A stretch of 64,000 bases of DNA. Origin: Neelides folsomi. Its lineage: Eukaryota; Arthropoda; Collembola; Neelipleona; Neelidae. The notes beneath the pieces are model-generated. The model did not search any database, was not told where the DNA came from, and saw only the letters and a program-made list of their open reading frames with translations. The stretch is taken from positions 310,001 through 374,000 of the forward strand of contig JAQGBZ010000024.1 in the NCBI GenBank assembly GCA_034687125.1, in the 5' to 3' direction. The position numbers and the translations under genes were made by a program. Shown here one piece after another: positions 48,501 to 58,398 of this stretch. How positions within the stretch are numbered: the first letter of the stretch is position 1; each line of letters begins with the position of its first letter.

Positions 48501-51500
48501 TGTCAACCTCCCTCTTTCCTCCCCATCACTTCTCACTTGAGGCGAAGAGTGAATTTGTTTTTAAATTTTAATAACCTTCAATGTGGCCCATATGAGGGGC
48601 GTTTATTGAGATTAAAGGCTCTTTCCTATTAGCCTCAAGTGGATCGTTTGGGAAGTTGGGGAATGTCCTTTTTGGAGCTTCATTAGCCCAAATGACTCAC
48701 TAAACTCGATCCATGGCGAAGAAAGGGAGTGGGAAGGACCAATTAAGGACTTTACACATTATATACATCTCTTTCACAGGACACCGACTGTTGTTAGGAA
48801 ATGGTTTATTAGAAGGGGGAGAAGACCCAGAGAACGACACTTTTAATTTATTGTTGAGTAAAGGGCTAATTTATTGAGGTATTTTTATCCTCATTGTTAA
48901 ATTAGGAGGGGAGTTTTATTTGATCCGCATTGCGTAGTGGGGAATATTCCTATATATGGTAAAGAAATGGAATGAGAGAGAGGTTTGGTGAAGGAAAACT
49001 CGGGAATTCTTGGGAGCGTTGGTGGGTTTTGGGGGAAGGAATCAGGAGAGAAGGCGACGCTTTCCACTTTCGCACGTGCCCTGGCTTGAAATTCCAAAGT
49101 GAGTCCCTTTGTCACCGAATGCTTCGACTTCTCATTCAATCGCATTTTCATTTCTCACGTTTCATCCCAAACTCGGTGTTCTCCGTTTCCCTTTGCGGAG
49201 CTTCCACACCAGAGAACAAACACATTGTGGATTTTGACGCATTTTGCTCTCCTCATTTGTTAGCAAGTCTTGCTATTATAACATTTTCGATTTAAGTCCT
49301 TTGATTTATAACCACAAATTCATCATTTTCTTTTATTAATGTTGTTTTAAGTTCTTTTGAGTAATCCTCCTCCTTGTTATTTTGAGAAAACCTTTTCCAG
49401 GAGAATTCTTGTTATGTTAAATTTCATCAAGTCTGTTTTGAATTGCTTTAATATAATAATATTTACTTTGATTTATTATTACTATTCTTTGAGAGAAAAG
49501 AGAATGAATGTTTTAATCGAGACACGCTACTTTGTTTACATTATGTAAACAAATATTCTATTTTCCTCTTTAACTTTCCCTTTCTCTTCTGAAGTGGAGC
49601 ATCAGAGAGAGAAAAACCCAGGGGTTTGCAACCAATCGGCCCATTTATTTTAATATATACGGAATTGAATCATGCTTTATTCATCCTTGGGCATTTTAAA
49701 AACCCATACATAAAAAGGATACACATTAAACATAAATACATAAAAGAGAGTTGCTTTTTGAAATTCACCTTTAATTCTCAGCACATTCTTTTTACACACC
49801 CAGACGTTTGCATTGAATGATTTGCGTTGCGGCCTTTAAAAAGCCCAAACTTCTTGCCCAATGCATGAAGAAATTGTGAATTGTTTTGATAAGAACTTTT
49901 TTTGTGTGTACACACTACTTGATGGAATTGGAATAAAATATTGGAATTTCAATAAATATTCTTTGGGTTTACATAAGATAACTATACATAAATACATAGT
50001 GTGTGCATCCCGAGAATTTTCAAATTGCTTTCTTCGATTCAAAGTTTGATGGAATAAATATACTTTCACTTTTTCCTTTTACAATTTCTTTCCTCCCTTT
50101 CTTCCTATTATTCTCTTTGCTTGGATTGACATTATGGATTGAAAGACACTTTGAAAGTATTGGATTTTGGATTAAATAACTGAAGGGTATTTTATCCTCT
50201 TTTTTTGTTTTCTTTTTTGACCCTGTATGATTTTTTGAATGCTGACTGGATGTCTTCCGAATTCACTTAACCTGTCTCCTTCGTCTCGTGAATGAAATAA
50301 ATAAAAACAAATAGTTGGAGCAATCCGTAACGCTGCGATGCTCCAGCGTGGTCTTGCAAGCCACCGACTTGCCACTGTGGCCCATCACCACCAGTCGCCA
50401 CTCGTTGGACAAAATAGCTCAGCCGCGGCGATTGCCGCCGCTGCCTTGGCACGTCAATCGTCGATCAATCTGAATGCGGCAGCTGCCAGTTTGCATGGAT
50501 TGGGACCGTAAGTTGATTTATTGCCTTTTCGTCTCCTTCACCTCTTCACCTCCTTAAAATGAACTTCTTTGTACCTTCTTCTTTCACCAAGCGACTTTCA
50601 CTTCTCTACCTCGTTTGCACCCGTTTGAATTCCCACCTTTGTTAGTTTGATCAACGGAACAATTTGATATTTATTACGTCTCGTTATTTACTTGTACTTG
50701 ACTTGCCGTGTTTTTTATTCTGAGAATGCCATATTTATAAGAATTTATACTTAATTAATATTTACGATAATTAAAGGCAGTTTTTTCCCATCTGTGATCT
50801 GATAAGTATTTACAATGAGTGTGAAGCATTTTGAATTGATTATAACTACGTTTTTTAATGATTAAGTGTATCTTAACTTTTGAATGCAGATATTGGGATG
50901 AATTATGAGCAAATATTTTCTGCATGACATGAAAATTAATCTAATGAATTTCGCCTTTCCTTTTTGCGTCCATTGAAGTGGAGGATGTTAATTGGGAGAG
51001 AGAGAGAGTCATGTGGGTTCACTCCCAGAGAAAAGACATGAGAAAAGAAGGACGTCTTGTGAATTAGATTCCACTTCCAAGTGGATCAATAGAAAGACCA
51101 GATGATAATATAGAAAATTAAAATGGTAGAGCGGATCCTATTCTTCCCAATTCATATTTCTCTCACTTGCAAGAGACCTTACAAGAATATGAGTGGGATG
51201 ATTGGAAGCGTATAGCTGATAATTCAATAACTATTTATTACTATATGTATACCGATAGTTAATATAAGTTCTTTTTCTCCATGAAAGGAAAACTGCCGGT
51301 GAATGGCAGAGAAGAGAGTTCTTGGGCTCTCCAAGTCAGTAGGAGGGGAAATTTCTTAAAATGAATTTTATAAACGAGGTGGTAGAAATTTGAAGGACTG
51401 GATAGGTGAAAGTTTTTAATGAGGAAGAGTCGTCAAAGGGTAAAAAATACAGGGCAAACGAACGGAACCTCTTTCGAAAGGAAATCGAAAATTTGTGCCA

Positions 51501-54500
51501 TGAACGAGAGGAGCTAATCAATTTTCTTTTTCTAGCAGCGTCTACTATGATCCTTTCCTAGCCTCGGCCGCGGCTGCTGATCCAAGAGTTCAGGTAAGAT
51601 TTTATTTTTCCATCCCTCGCCTTTTTTATCTTCTCTCCTTTGCCTTTGTTTGCTTGGGGGCTCTGGTCCTTGGAGCATTATAAGTATGAATTTTCTCTAT
51701 GGTTTGAGAACCATGTGGGTTTGGTGAGTTCCAGAGACGGTTATTTTACACGTTTCGTCATTGTGCGCCTACTCCGAGGTCGTTGGATCCAAAGCTTACA
51801 GTAGAAGAACTCGATCTGGGTTATTCCAGTCTCGTGTAGGAATTTTACTCTTTTCCCTCACATACGGACGGAGATATATCCGGAAAGCTGAAATACTGTT
51901 TGAGCTGAATAAATGCATAGAGGGAGATTGCAGAGTGGGATATAAAGCCACCACCACACCAGGCCTTTTCATTTCGTTTTCAGGGGAGTTTAACGAGGAA
52001 GCAATTTTAAAAGTTCCATTAGCTCAAAAATTAAACATCCTCTCATATCCGTAAGAGAAAACTGGATGTTGAACAAAAATATACAATGTCTCAACCATTG
52101 GTTGTGTTTACACGCTCGGAAGGCATTTACTTTCCCCGCAAATACATAATGTAAGATAAATAGATCCCATGTACTAAATACAAACTACGTATGTACAAAT
52201 ATAAATACATCCGTTTGTGTGTTAACCTTGTAGTCTATACATTCAATTTAATATAGCGGGCGGAGAGAGCACATATAGAGTTACATTGTACAGTTATGGT
52301 ATAAGCAGCTTGCAGTTTAATGTATTACCTCGGAATAAATAATAGGATTATAGGACGCCTGGTAGTAACCCACAATGGAATCGTATGTAGGAGTAATTTA
52401 ATTCTAAGTTCTCGGAGTGTATTCGAATAACCTCCTTGGCCAATAACATTTACAGAATGGTTTTCTGAGATTGCATTCTTCTATTCCATTGGGTTGGTTC
52501 TTCTTACGAGTTTCGATTAGCCGCCTGTTTCACACTAATTTCATTTTTTAAATGGAATGACCCTCTCCTATGGTCCCCCGCCCCTCACAGCCTCAGATCC
52601 ACCACACTCATTTTAGGTCTTCCAACACGACAAAAGTTTTTGTTTTATGGAGCGAGTCCTTCATGTATTAGCTGTAGCTTTCATTAAATGAAACTTTCGT
52701 TTATTAGTTTTTGTTCGGTTTTGTTGGTCGTGCAGAGAGCAAATATGCATAGGAGATAGAATATATAGGAGACTTACTGCGGGTTGATGTAATCAGGTAG
52801 TTTTCATATTAGCGAGATTAGAAATATATTGATTAGATAATTGCAATGTATTCATCCTCCTTTAATAAATATTATGTTCACATGTTGCCTTTAGTAGATG
52901 GGCCCTTTACCTTTTCCCCAGCCTGATAATAAAGTAATTTTATGTGTATGAACTATTACGAGGTTCTATTTAGGAAATCCATTATTTGTAGTTATACACA
53001 GTAAAGTATCTGGGTTCTTCGTCTCCGATCATGTTTCGCAATCATGCCGCCGTCATAAGGAGGAGTCGTAACTTTCAACAAAACAAAATTTATGGGATAG
53101 GGGAATCCTGTCGGCGACTTCCAGAAGGTTTCCTACCAAGGATCAAGATAAATTTACTATTTATCGTTAGAGCCCCATTCAATTTCAACGAGCCGTGTCG
53201 GAGAAGGTTTATAGGATGAGGAATGACGTTAATTAAACCATTTGTTGTTGAAGATGATAGCCGACTTTGGAATAGAAATTTTATATAGAGTATGTAGGAG
53301 AAGTTTCAGAAGTAGGGTGCTATAAGAGTTGGGAGACAAATGGTTGTTTTGATCTTCGATTAGATTATTATTAAGTGAAGTTTTCTCTCTGTTGAGAAAC
53401 TCGTTTAGAGGCGAAATCGAGGAGATCTGTCGCTTTTCATTTTCTCTAACAATTAAAACCATGTTTTCTTTTCATCTCTCTTCTATCTCCTGTTGGGTGT
53501 TGGGAAAGCTCGGGGAAGACTTTTCATCTTAAGGATGTCATTTCCCCTCTAGGTTTTAATGAAGGGCGAGCGAAGGATGGAGACATCAATATAATTTTAT
53601 CTAATGGTTCAAAGGGATTCTTGATAGGGTTCTTCATTGGAGAGGAGTTTGGAGGAGGAAAGTGAGGTTTTAGAGAGCTGATGATGAGATCAGGTTCCTT
53701 CCGAGGCAATGTCATTAAGAGCCAAGAATTACTTTGTGGGATTTTCCTTTCACCGCCATGGCTTTGATTACAAGTTTTTCGACCCGGTCGGGTCTCCCTG
53801 GAGAGAGACCTATTAACTACGACTCTCATGTCGTGAATGCTCGCCTCCGACCGCCGACTCATTATTAATCTCCGCCCTATACGTAGTAAAAAAGATTAAA
53901 GAGAATTATAGACCCGTGGTGAATAATCGCCCATGAAATTCAGGGATTGGGTCTGACTTTGAGTGAGAGGAAAAAGGACGTCTCTTCCTCTATATATTTA
54001 TTTACATAAATTGGTTGAACTATAGGGTGTTGTGCTCAGGTTTTCTCTTTGATCCTTTCTTTGTTCCTATTATTCTCGCTTAATGGCATTCAACTCCCAA
54101 AGACCGAATTACGCATTATCTTCTCGAGTGTGTTTTATTAATTTGAAGTAGATATACTTTTAAGTAATATTACAAGGTTTTTGTTCTTATATGGTTTCAT
54201 TAATTAGGCGACGTATGCTGCTGCAGCGTCTTACTCTGCCGCTGCTGCTAGAGCCGCCTATGCTGGCGCTGCGGCTGCTCAGCCAACTGGAGTTGCTGGT
54301 TTCGTACCAGGGTAAGTTCATTTCTAAATAAATATCGTATTAACCAGGATTGGCACCAACTGGAGAGACCTAATCTTCAAAGCTGTGCGAGGAGAATAAA
54401 AGAACGGAAAGGGTTATTTAGGTCGAGGGGGGAGACGCTGAAAGTTTCAAGTTTCGGCTGATTTTCTCCTCTCCTGTGAGACTCCCTCACAAGATCCCTT

Positions 54501-54931
54501 ATTCCACTTTGGGAATAAGGAGATAAATTTCTTTTTATTCCTTTCTAAGGGAAAGGAGGATTTGGCGCAGTTCCGCCATTCCTGAGTTTTTACCCATATG
54601 GTCAAAATCTGGGTTGATGTGTGTCTGATGGATCTGTTTCAATTACTGGATCGGAAAAATGATTTATTAGAAATGATTTACTTAAAAAGCTTTTTTTGTG
54701 CCCTTTTTTAGTTACGGGAGAGAATTTCCGGAAACATACCTGAGCCACAATATTGGTCCAGTTACTGGATACGGGGTAAATCTTCATGTTCGAAATCTAT
54801 ATTTTTATTTTAAACATTTTTTACCATCAGTTTTGTGTTGTCTACTTGGTTGTATTTGAGTTTAATTCTGGTTTTTTTTGTTTTAGGCGGCAGTTTACCG
54901 AAGTGGATTTAATCGCTTTGCACCATACTAA
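24236..54931 (+). CDS. Rbfox1: Rbfox (Fox-1/A2BP1-type) RNA-binding splicing regulator
   Basis: Nuclear splicing factor binding UGCAUG through one RRM. Exons: first exon 24236-24592 (others possible), 37584-37757, 37876-38073, 40749-40802, 41254-41346, 45176-45236, then 48135-48249 or 50315-50507, then 51536-51593, 54208-54311, 54712-54775, 54887-54931. The RRM reads [80 protein letters not shown], with RNP2 HVSNIPF and RNP1 GFGFVTF. Exon lengths 54, 93 and 61 nt equal those of vertebrate RBFOX genes. The C-terminus is Ala/Tyr-rich ([19 protein letters not shown]) and ends [13 protein letters not shown], the family's hallmark tail. Total about 466 residues with the 193-nt exon. A first intron of 13 kb and several alternative starts are typical of the family. 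Confidence 0.95.
26509..26518 (+). promoter_or_regulatory. Rbfox1: Overlapping double UGCAUG (Fox binding site) in Rbfox intron
   Basis: TGCATGCATG gives two overlapping Fox motifs. Further single TGCATG copies in the same introns: 29746, 29848, 31946, 33035, 41350, 45804, 48292. Fox proteins are known to regulate their own transcripts through such sites. Confidence 0.5.
27030..27233 (+). CDS. Candidate Rbfox alternative first exon ([13 protein letters not shown])
   Basis: 68 codons from ATG at 27030 to ATT TGG, donor GTAAAG, phase 0, compatible with the exon at 37584. The peptide ends [14 protein letters not shown]. The same ending pattern with donor recurs at 36983-37054. Unlike the other Fox N-termini it is not low-complexity. 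It may be a Fox isoform start or the first exon of something else on the same strand. Confidence 0.4.
28542..28640 (+). CDS. Rbfox1: Rbfox alternative first exon ([14 protein letters not shown])
   Basis: 33 codons: [20 protein letters not shown] then [13 protein letters not shown], donor GTAAGA at 28641 (a second GT lies 3 nt earlier). It ends in phase 0 and would read on as YYPV-QTVQAGQ into the exon at 37584. The preceding 28300-28541 is GC-richer and looks like a leader. The peptide character and donor make this the best supported alternative start. It has no similarity to exon A, implying a second promoter. Confidence 0.6.
36983..37054 (+). CDS. Candidate Rbfox alternative first exon, DEDW-type copy 2
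   Basis: 24 codons from ATG at 36983 ([20 protein letters not shown] then RKIW), donor GTAAAA, phase 0. An in-frame TAA lies four codons upstream, so the ATG is the only possible start. It resembles the end of the exon at 27030-27233 (DEDW, two residues, YN, two residues, IW, donor). It lies 530 nt before exon 37584. Confidence 0.35.
41254..41346 (+). CDS. Rbfox1: Rbfox 93-nt RRM exon (RNP1)
   Basis: 31 codons, [20 protein letters not shown] then [11 protein letters not shown], carrying RNP1. Same length and boundaries as the vertebrate exon whose skipping yields a dominant-negative Fox protein lacking RNA binding. Acceptor TATAG; the donor is GTTTGC, far from consensus, and overlaps a UGCAUG at 41350-41355. 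Skipping keeps the frame (93 = 3 x 31). Confidence 0.93.
41350..41355 (+). promoter_or_regulatory. Rbfox1: UGCAUG inside the 5' splice site of the RRM exon
   Basis: Exon end ATTGAG is followed by GTTTGCATG; the Fox motif starts at intron position 4, inside the region that U1 snRNA must contact. Bound Fox protein should block this weak donor and cause skipping. Confidence 0.6.
41426..41447. repeat. (TGA)n microsatellite
   Basis: About seven copies of TGA in the Rbfox intron just after the RRM exon. Confidence 0.8.
46304..46708 (+). CDS. Open frame with signal-peptide-like start, inside an Rbfox intron (doubtful)
   Basis: From ATG 46304 (an earlier in-frame ATG lies at 46280): [20 protein letters not shown] then VTSGGTEVV, i.e. 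a hydrophobic stretch followed by a small-residue cleavage-like site, and then about 100 polar residues with three Pro-rich stretches to a TAA at 46708. I recognise no family and see no adjoining exon. It may be chance; 142 codons open in AT-rich DNA is unusual enough to list. Confidence 0.2.
   Translation: MVIYEFGLSSSFIFFCLFTLVTSGGTEVVSNLLREPPVFKRRDHVNLDLYHTILQPKISWPNKNCGPWRRFRLNRNPNESRLDLLRPIEGIPYVRPDSPNYSLSVFIKFIGVEDGKFELLPFANQSGSFELLTN
48135..48249 (+). CDS. Rbfox1: Rbfox mutually exclusive exon, 115-nt version
   Basis: Acceptor ATATTAG, donor GTAAGT. Enters in phase 1 (after AAC G) and leaves in phase 2: [39 protein letters not shown]. It can join to exon 51536 (giving [11 protein letters not shown]) but not to exon 50315, where the frame meets TAA after five codons. 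A UGCAUG at 48292-48297, 43 nt into the downstream intron, is in the position where Fox proteins promote exon inclusion. Confidence 0.8.
50315..50507 (+). CDS. Rbfox1: Rbfox mutually exclusive exon, 193-nt version
   Basis: Acceptor AAATAG, donor GTAAGT. Enters in phase 1 and leaves in phase 2, as the 115-nt exon does: [74 protein letters not shown] resembles the RG-containing part of other Fox proteins (FRGAHLRGRGR). It contains a TGCATG about 10 nt before its donor. Confidence 0.85.
51536..51593 (+). CDS. Rbfox1: Rbfox exon [18 protein letters not shown] with tandem acceptor
   Basis: Phase-2 entry, phase-0 exit, donor GTAAGA. The acceptor is TCTAGCAG: use of the first AG (exon from 51536) adds one Ser, use of the second (from 51539) omits it. 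VYYDPFLA is conserved among Fox proteins. Confidence 0.88.
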
Positions 54932-56394
54932 ACAAAGTTCTCGTCGACGTCGTTTATTTCAACTGAAACAAAGATTTATTGATTTCCTAATTTACTCCTT
55001 TACAAGTTTGAATTGAACAAATACTTAAGTTTCCTAAATTTGCAAATCTCACGAGAGATCTGTTTAAGATGATAATTATATTATAGAAATTATTAATTAT
55101 ATTGAAGTTTAAATGTTAGAAGTGATAGGATAGAAGTTTTATGTAAAACTATTTAATTAATTGTCAAAATCTCATTCATTGTGCCAATTTACATCTTTAC
55201 ATATATTATTATACAATGCGTTTTGAAGCGAGAACTTCAAGATTTTCGAGAGTGAAGATGAAGCGTGTAGGATTCGGATTCTAGTTGTTCGCTGTAAGTT
55301 AAATGTTCAAATAGTTTAAAAAATTTATAACTTTTAGGATATTCTTCAAATTATTTCTCTTTTACTATTTTGTTTTCTATGAACTAGACTTATAGATTTA
55401 TTAATTTAATGAGTACTCAAATCCGAGTTTTTACGTACACGTTACGTACAATACGAGTCTTAGTCAGCCAGTATCAAATATCTTCATTTGGCTATGTAAG
55501 TTTAAGACAAATTGTTTATATAATTAAATAATAACTTCATATTTTACTTAAAAGTAAAAAGATTAACTCTATAATCACGATTGATATCATTACTATTCGA
55601 ATATTGTAGGATATTAAAAAATTAACTTTATGACAAGGGCGTCAACGGGAGCTAGCGATAAAAAACAAAGGAAAAAGAACAAATTGCAACAAGCAAAATT
55701 CTAATTTACATTACTAGATTTAAAATAATATTGTAATATCCTAGTGGTTTAGTCTTAAAGATCTGATATGTGAATCTTTGAATATTGGAAAGCTTGCACA
55801 ATGCAGCTAATTGTTAGTATTAAGATAATTATTAGGTTTATAAGGGATGTAATATCTCATTCAAAAATGAATCTCTTCAAGAAAGCTCATGATATAAATT
55901 CACAATTAATTAACTAATTAGGTATATTTAACTCAACATTGGCAGCTAACAATGTTAGTGTTTGAAAAGAACGCAGCTCCAACATTACTGATGCAATCAC
56001 TTTGACATACCTAAACTCACTGTTAACTTAAGCTAATGAGAGGTTAATTAAGCACAATGCAAAATTGGATACTCAATAAATACCTTAATATTCTCCCCTT
56101 TTCATTTACTATTTCTTCCCCGGCTTTCAAAATAGCAATTATGATTTTCTCCCCAGTGGCATTAGGACGGAGGGATTGACGAATATTTGCAATAATGTTT
56201 AGAACTTACAACTTCACACCATAAACTAAATCCAACGAGATATTTAAATACATGCGTTAACTCACATTATGCTAATATATAATTAGACACGATATAATAC
56301 TCCATTAACTATGATATCCCTCGCATTTATTGATTTTATTTTTAATTCTTGATTCTTAGATATTGTTTCAAATACTCTTTATTATTAATACCTA
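54932..56394. other. Rbfox 3' UTR and intergenic DNA
   Basis: AT-rich, no gene seen. The Rbfox 3' UTR lies in its first part; its end cannot be placed. Confidence 0.4.
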
Positions 56395-56396
56395 TA

Positions 56397-56767
56397 GTTC
56401 ATTCCCAAAATCGGTGCAGGTGAGTTTGAAAAACCCGCATATAATTTCCAGATACGAATTACAATTTCACTGTTACTATTAATTGTAGTAATGCTAATTT
56501 ATATTGTTTTTGAAAATGTTTAATGTTTATTTTATATTTTGGCCTCAATTTCATTATTTTATTTTTGCATTAAAACATCAATAAAATTCAAATGCAATGA
56601 AATGTTATTGAAATAGTTATGTATGTATTTTGTAGATGAGTAATGAATTGGTTTAAATATTGCATATGCAATACTACAATTAATTGTCACCATTAAATTG
56701 TAATTCGTATCTCTGGAAATTATATGCGGGTTTTTCAAACTCACCTGCACCGATTTTGGGAATGAAC
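56397..56767. mobile_element. TIR element 1 between Rbfox and the adaptor gene (371 bp)
   Basis: Ends begin GTTCATTCCCAAAATCGGTG on both strands and are flanked by TA (56395-56396 and 56768-56769). The inverted arms are near-perfect for about 70 bp and recognisable for about 110 bp. No coding sequence. A MITE-type, TA-inserting DNA element. Confidence 0.82.
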
Positions 56768-56816
56768 TATGTAGTGATAAACGTTTCCTAATTCAATATT
56801 TATTCTTATAAGTTTG

Positions 56817-57324
56817 GTATAATTACTGTTTAGTGGACCAAATGAATTTGTGTATTAGTTAAGCGTTTTAGGACTAATTTGATAGTGCTGATTAGGAATC
56901 TGGACGAATTAAGCGGCGGTCACTTATATTTAATAAGTTAGAGAAACTAATTGAGATTCCAAATTCAAATGAGCCTCCTTGTTCCTCTCCTTGTTCCTTT
57001 CCTTCCCCTGTACGAACTTTTATTTTATTTCCAATTTCACTTTTAGTTAGACCCAATTTGCAATGGACACTCAATTAAATATAAAGAACCTTTTAAATTG
57101 GCATGATCACAAAAGGATAAAAAAATTGGTGGACCGGGCAAAGAGTAATTGTTTTTTTTAATATTATCATCTCTATTAGGCTAGGTTAGGTTAGATCTTC
57201 AATCTTCTCAATTGTATCTGACCGCCACTTAATTCATTCACATTCATAATCATCACTATCGAATTAGTCAAAAAACACTTACCTAGTACACAAATTCATT
57301 TGGTCCACTATTCCGTAATTATTC
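56817..57324. mobile_element. TIR element 2, next to element 1 (about 500 bp)
   Basis: Inverted arms starting around TAGTGGACCAAATGAATTTG at 56831 and at 57310 on the other strand; similarity covers about 100 bp per arm, with point changes, and stretches to about 56817 and 57324 so the exact ends are unclear. It includes GACCGCC-type motifs in both arms. Unrelated in sequence to element 1, 50 bp away. Non-coding. Confidence 0.75.
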
Positions 57325-58398
57325 CATAAGTTTCATATCTTTTAAATAATTTTGAGCATAAGTTATTCATTTAAGTAGAAATTACACGTGTTGACCTAAA
57401 GAAGAAATTGGATTTCTGATGAATGTAGTCAAGTTAGTTTTTCTAATAGCCGTTTAAAACCAATTTTTCTACTTTATAAATGTTTATCAATGTAGGATAT
57501 TTATTATAGATAAATACCACACCATATTTATAACTTTCTAAATATTAACTCGTATTAAGATTTCAAAGAGTAGATATGGAATCACTGAAGGTCTATTCTT
57601 ACAGGAAAAAGTCTTCTAATTTCATGATTGTTTTCTATTGGATTAGTATCAACTATGGGTAGGTATATCGTATATTATGTATAAATGTTTCCTCACTAAA
57701 TAAGTAATATTTTAATAGTCGAAGAGATTTGCATTTTATCTTAATAATACACCCATGAAGATATTTTTATTATATTATACATTAAAGTAAATGTATAAAT
57801 GTCTTCAATCACTAAACTTTCTAATAAACCCATTTATTGCGCGCCATTGGAATTGGTCAACCTTCTCAAATACGAAGATTCAATTACGTAATAAGATTTA
57901 CGATTAAATTGTGTTATTGTTAATATCAATATTATGTATTAAATAGTCTATTACTCGTAATTCTTATTCTTACACAAGTTGCTCAATTATTGCCTAAGAC
58001 CTAATGAGAATATTTTTTGAAGTAGTTAATGAATTATAAATGCTACACATGGAAGTTAAATTGTCAGGCACACCCACGTATGTACTTTATGTAGATACAT
58101 ATTATATTTAAAATTGAACATGATAATTATTTATATATTACACTTAACTACTACGAATGACGAAAGACTTTTCTATACACTTTTGTAATAATGTTCAAAA
58201 AACTGGATATATTAAACCCAAGTCTAATTACAATTGGAAATGTTAGCTGTGAAGGATTTACATACAACTCTGTATATTAGCTGCTTTGCAAAGAAAGAAT
58301 AAGTAAAAGAGAGTTTTGAACTCTTTATCCTCTCTTAGCTTTTAGATAGAGGTTGTAAACTGCCAAAGAGTAAAAGATTTGAAAAATTAAATTCACAA
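57325..58398. other. Intergenic DNA and 3' UTR of the adaptor gene
   Basis: AT-rich, no coding frame recognised. It must contain the poly(A) site of the minus-strand gene ending at 58399. Confidence 0.4.

Noticed and set aside
48972-49295. Plus-strand 107-codon frame in the Rbfox intron
   Set aside because: Composition follows a purine-rich then pyrimidine-rich stretch, with no donor or family match.
48135-50507. Frame break between the Rbfox exons at 48135 and 50315, first read as an assembly error
   Set aside because: Both exons share entry and exit phases and each fits the next exon at 51536, so they are alternatives and no indel is needed.
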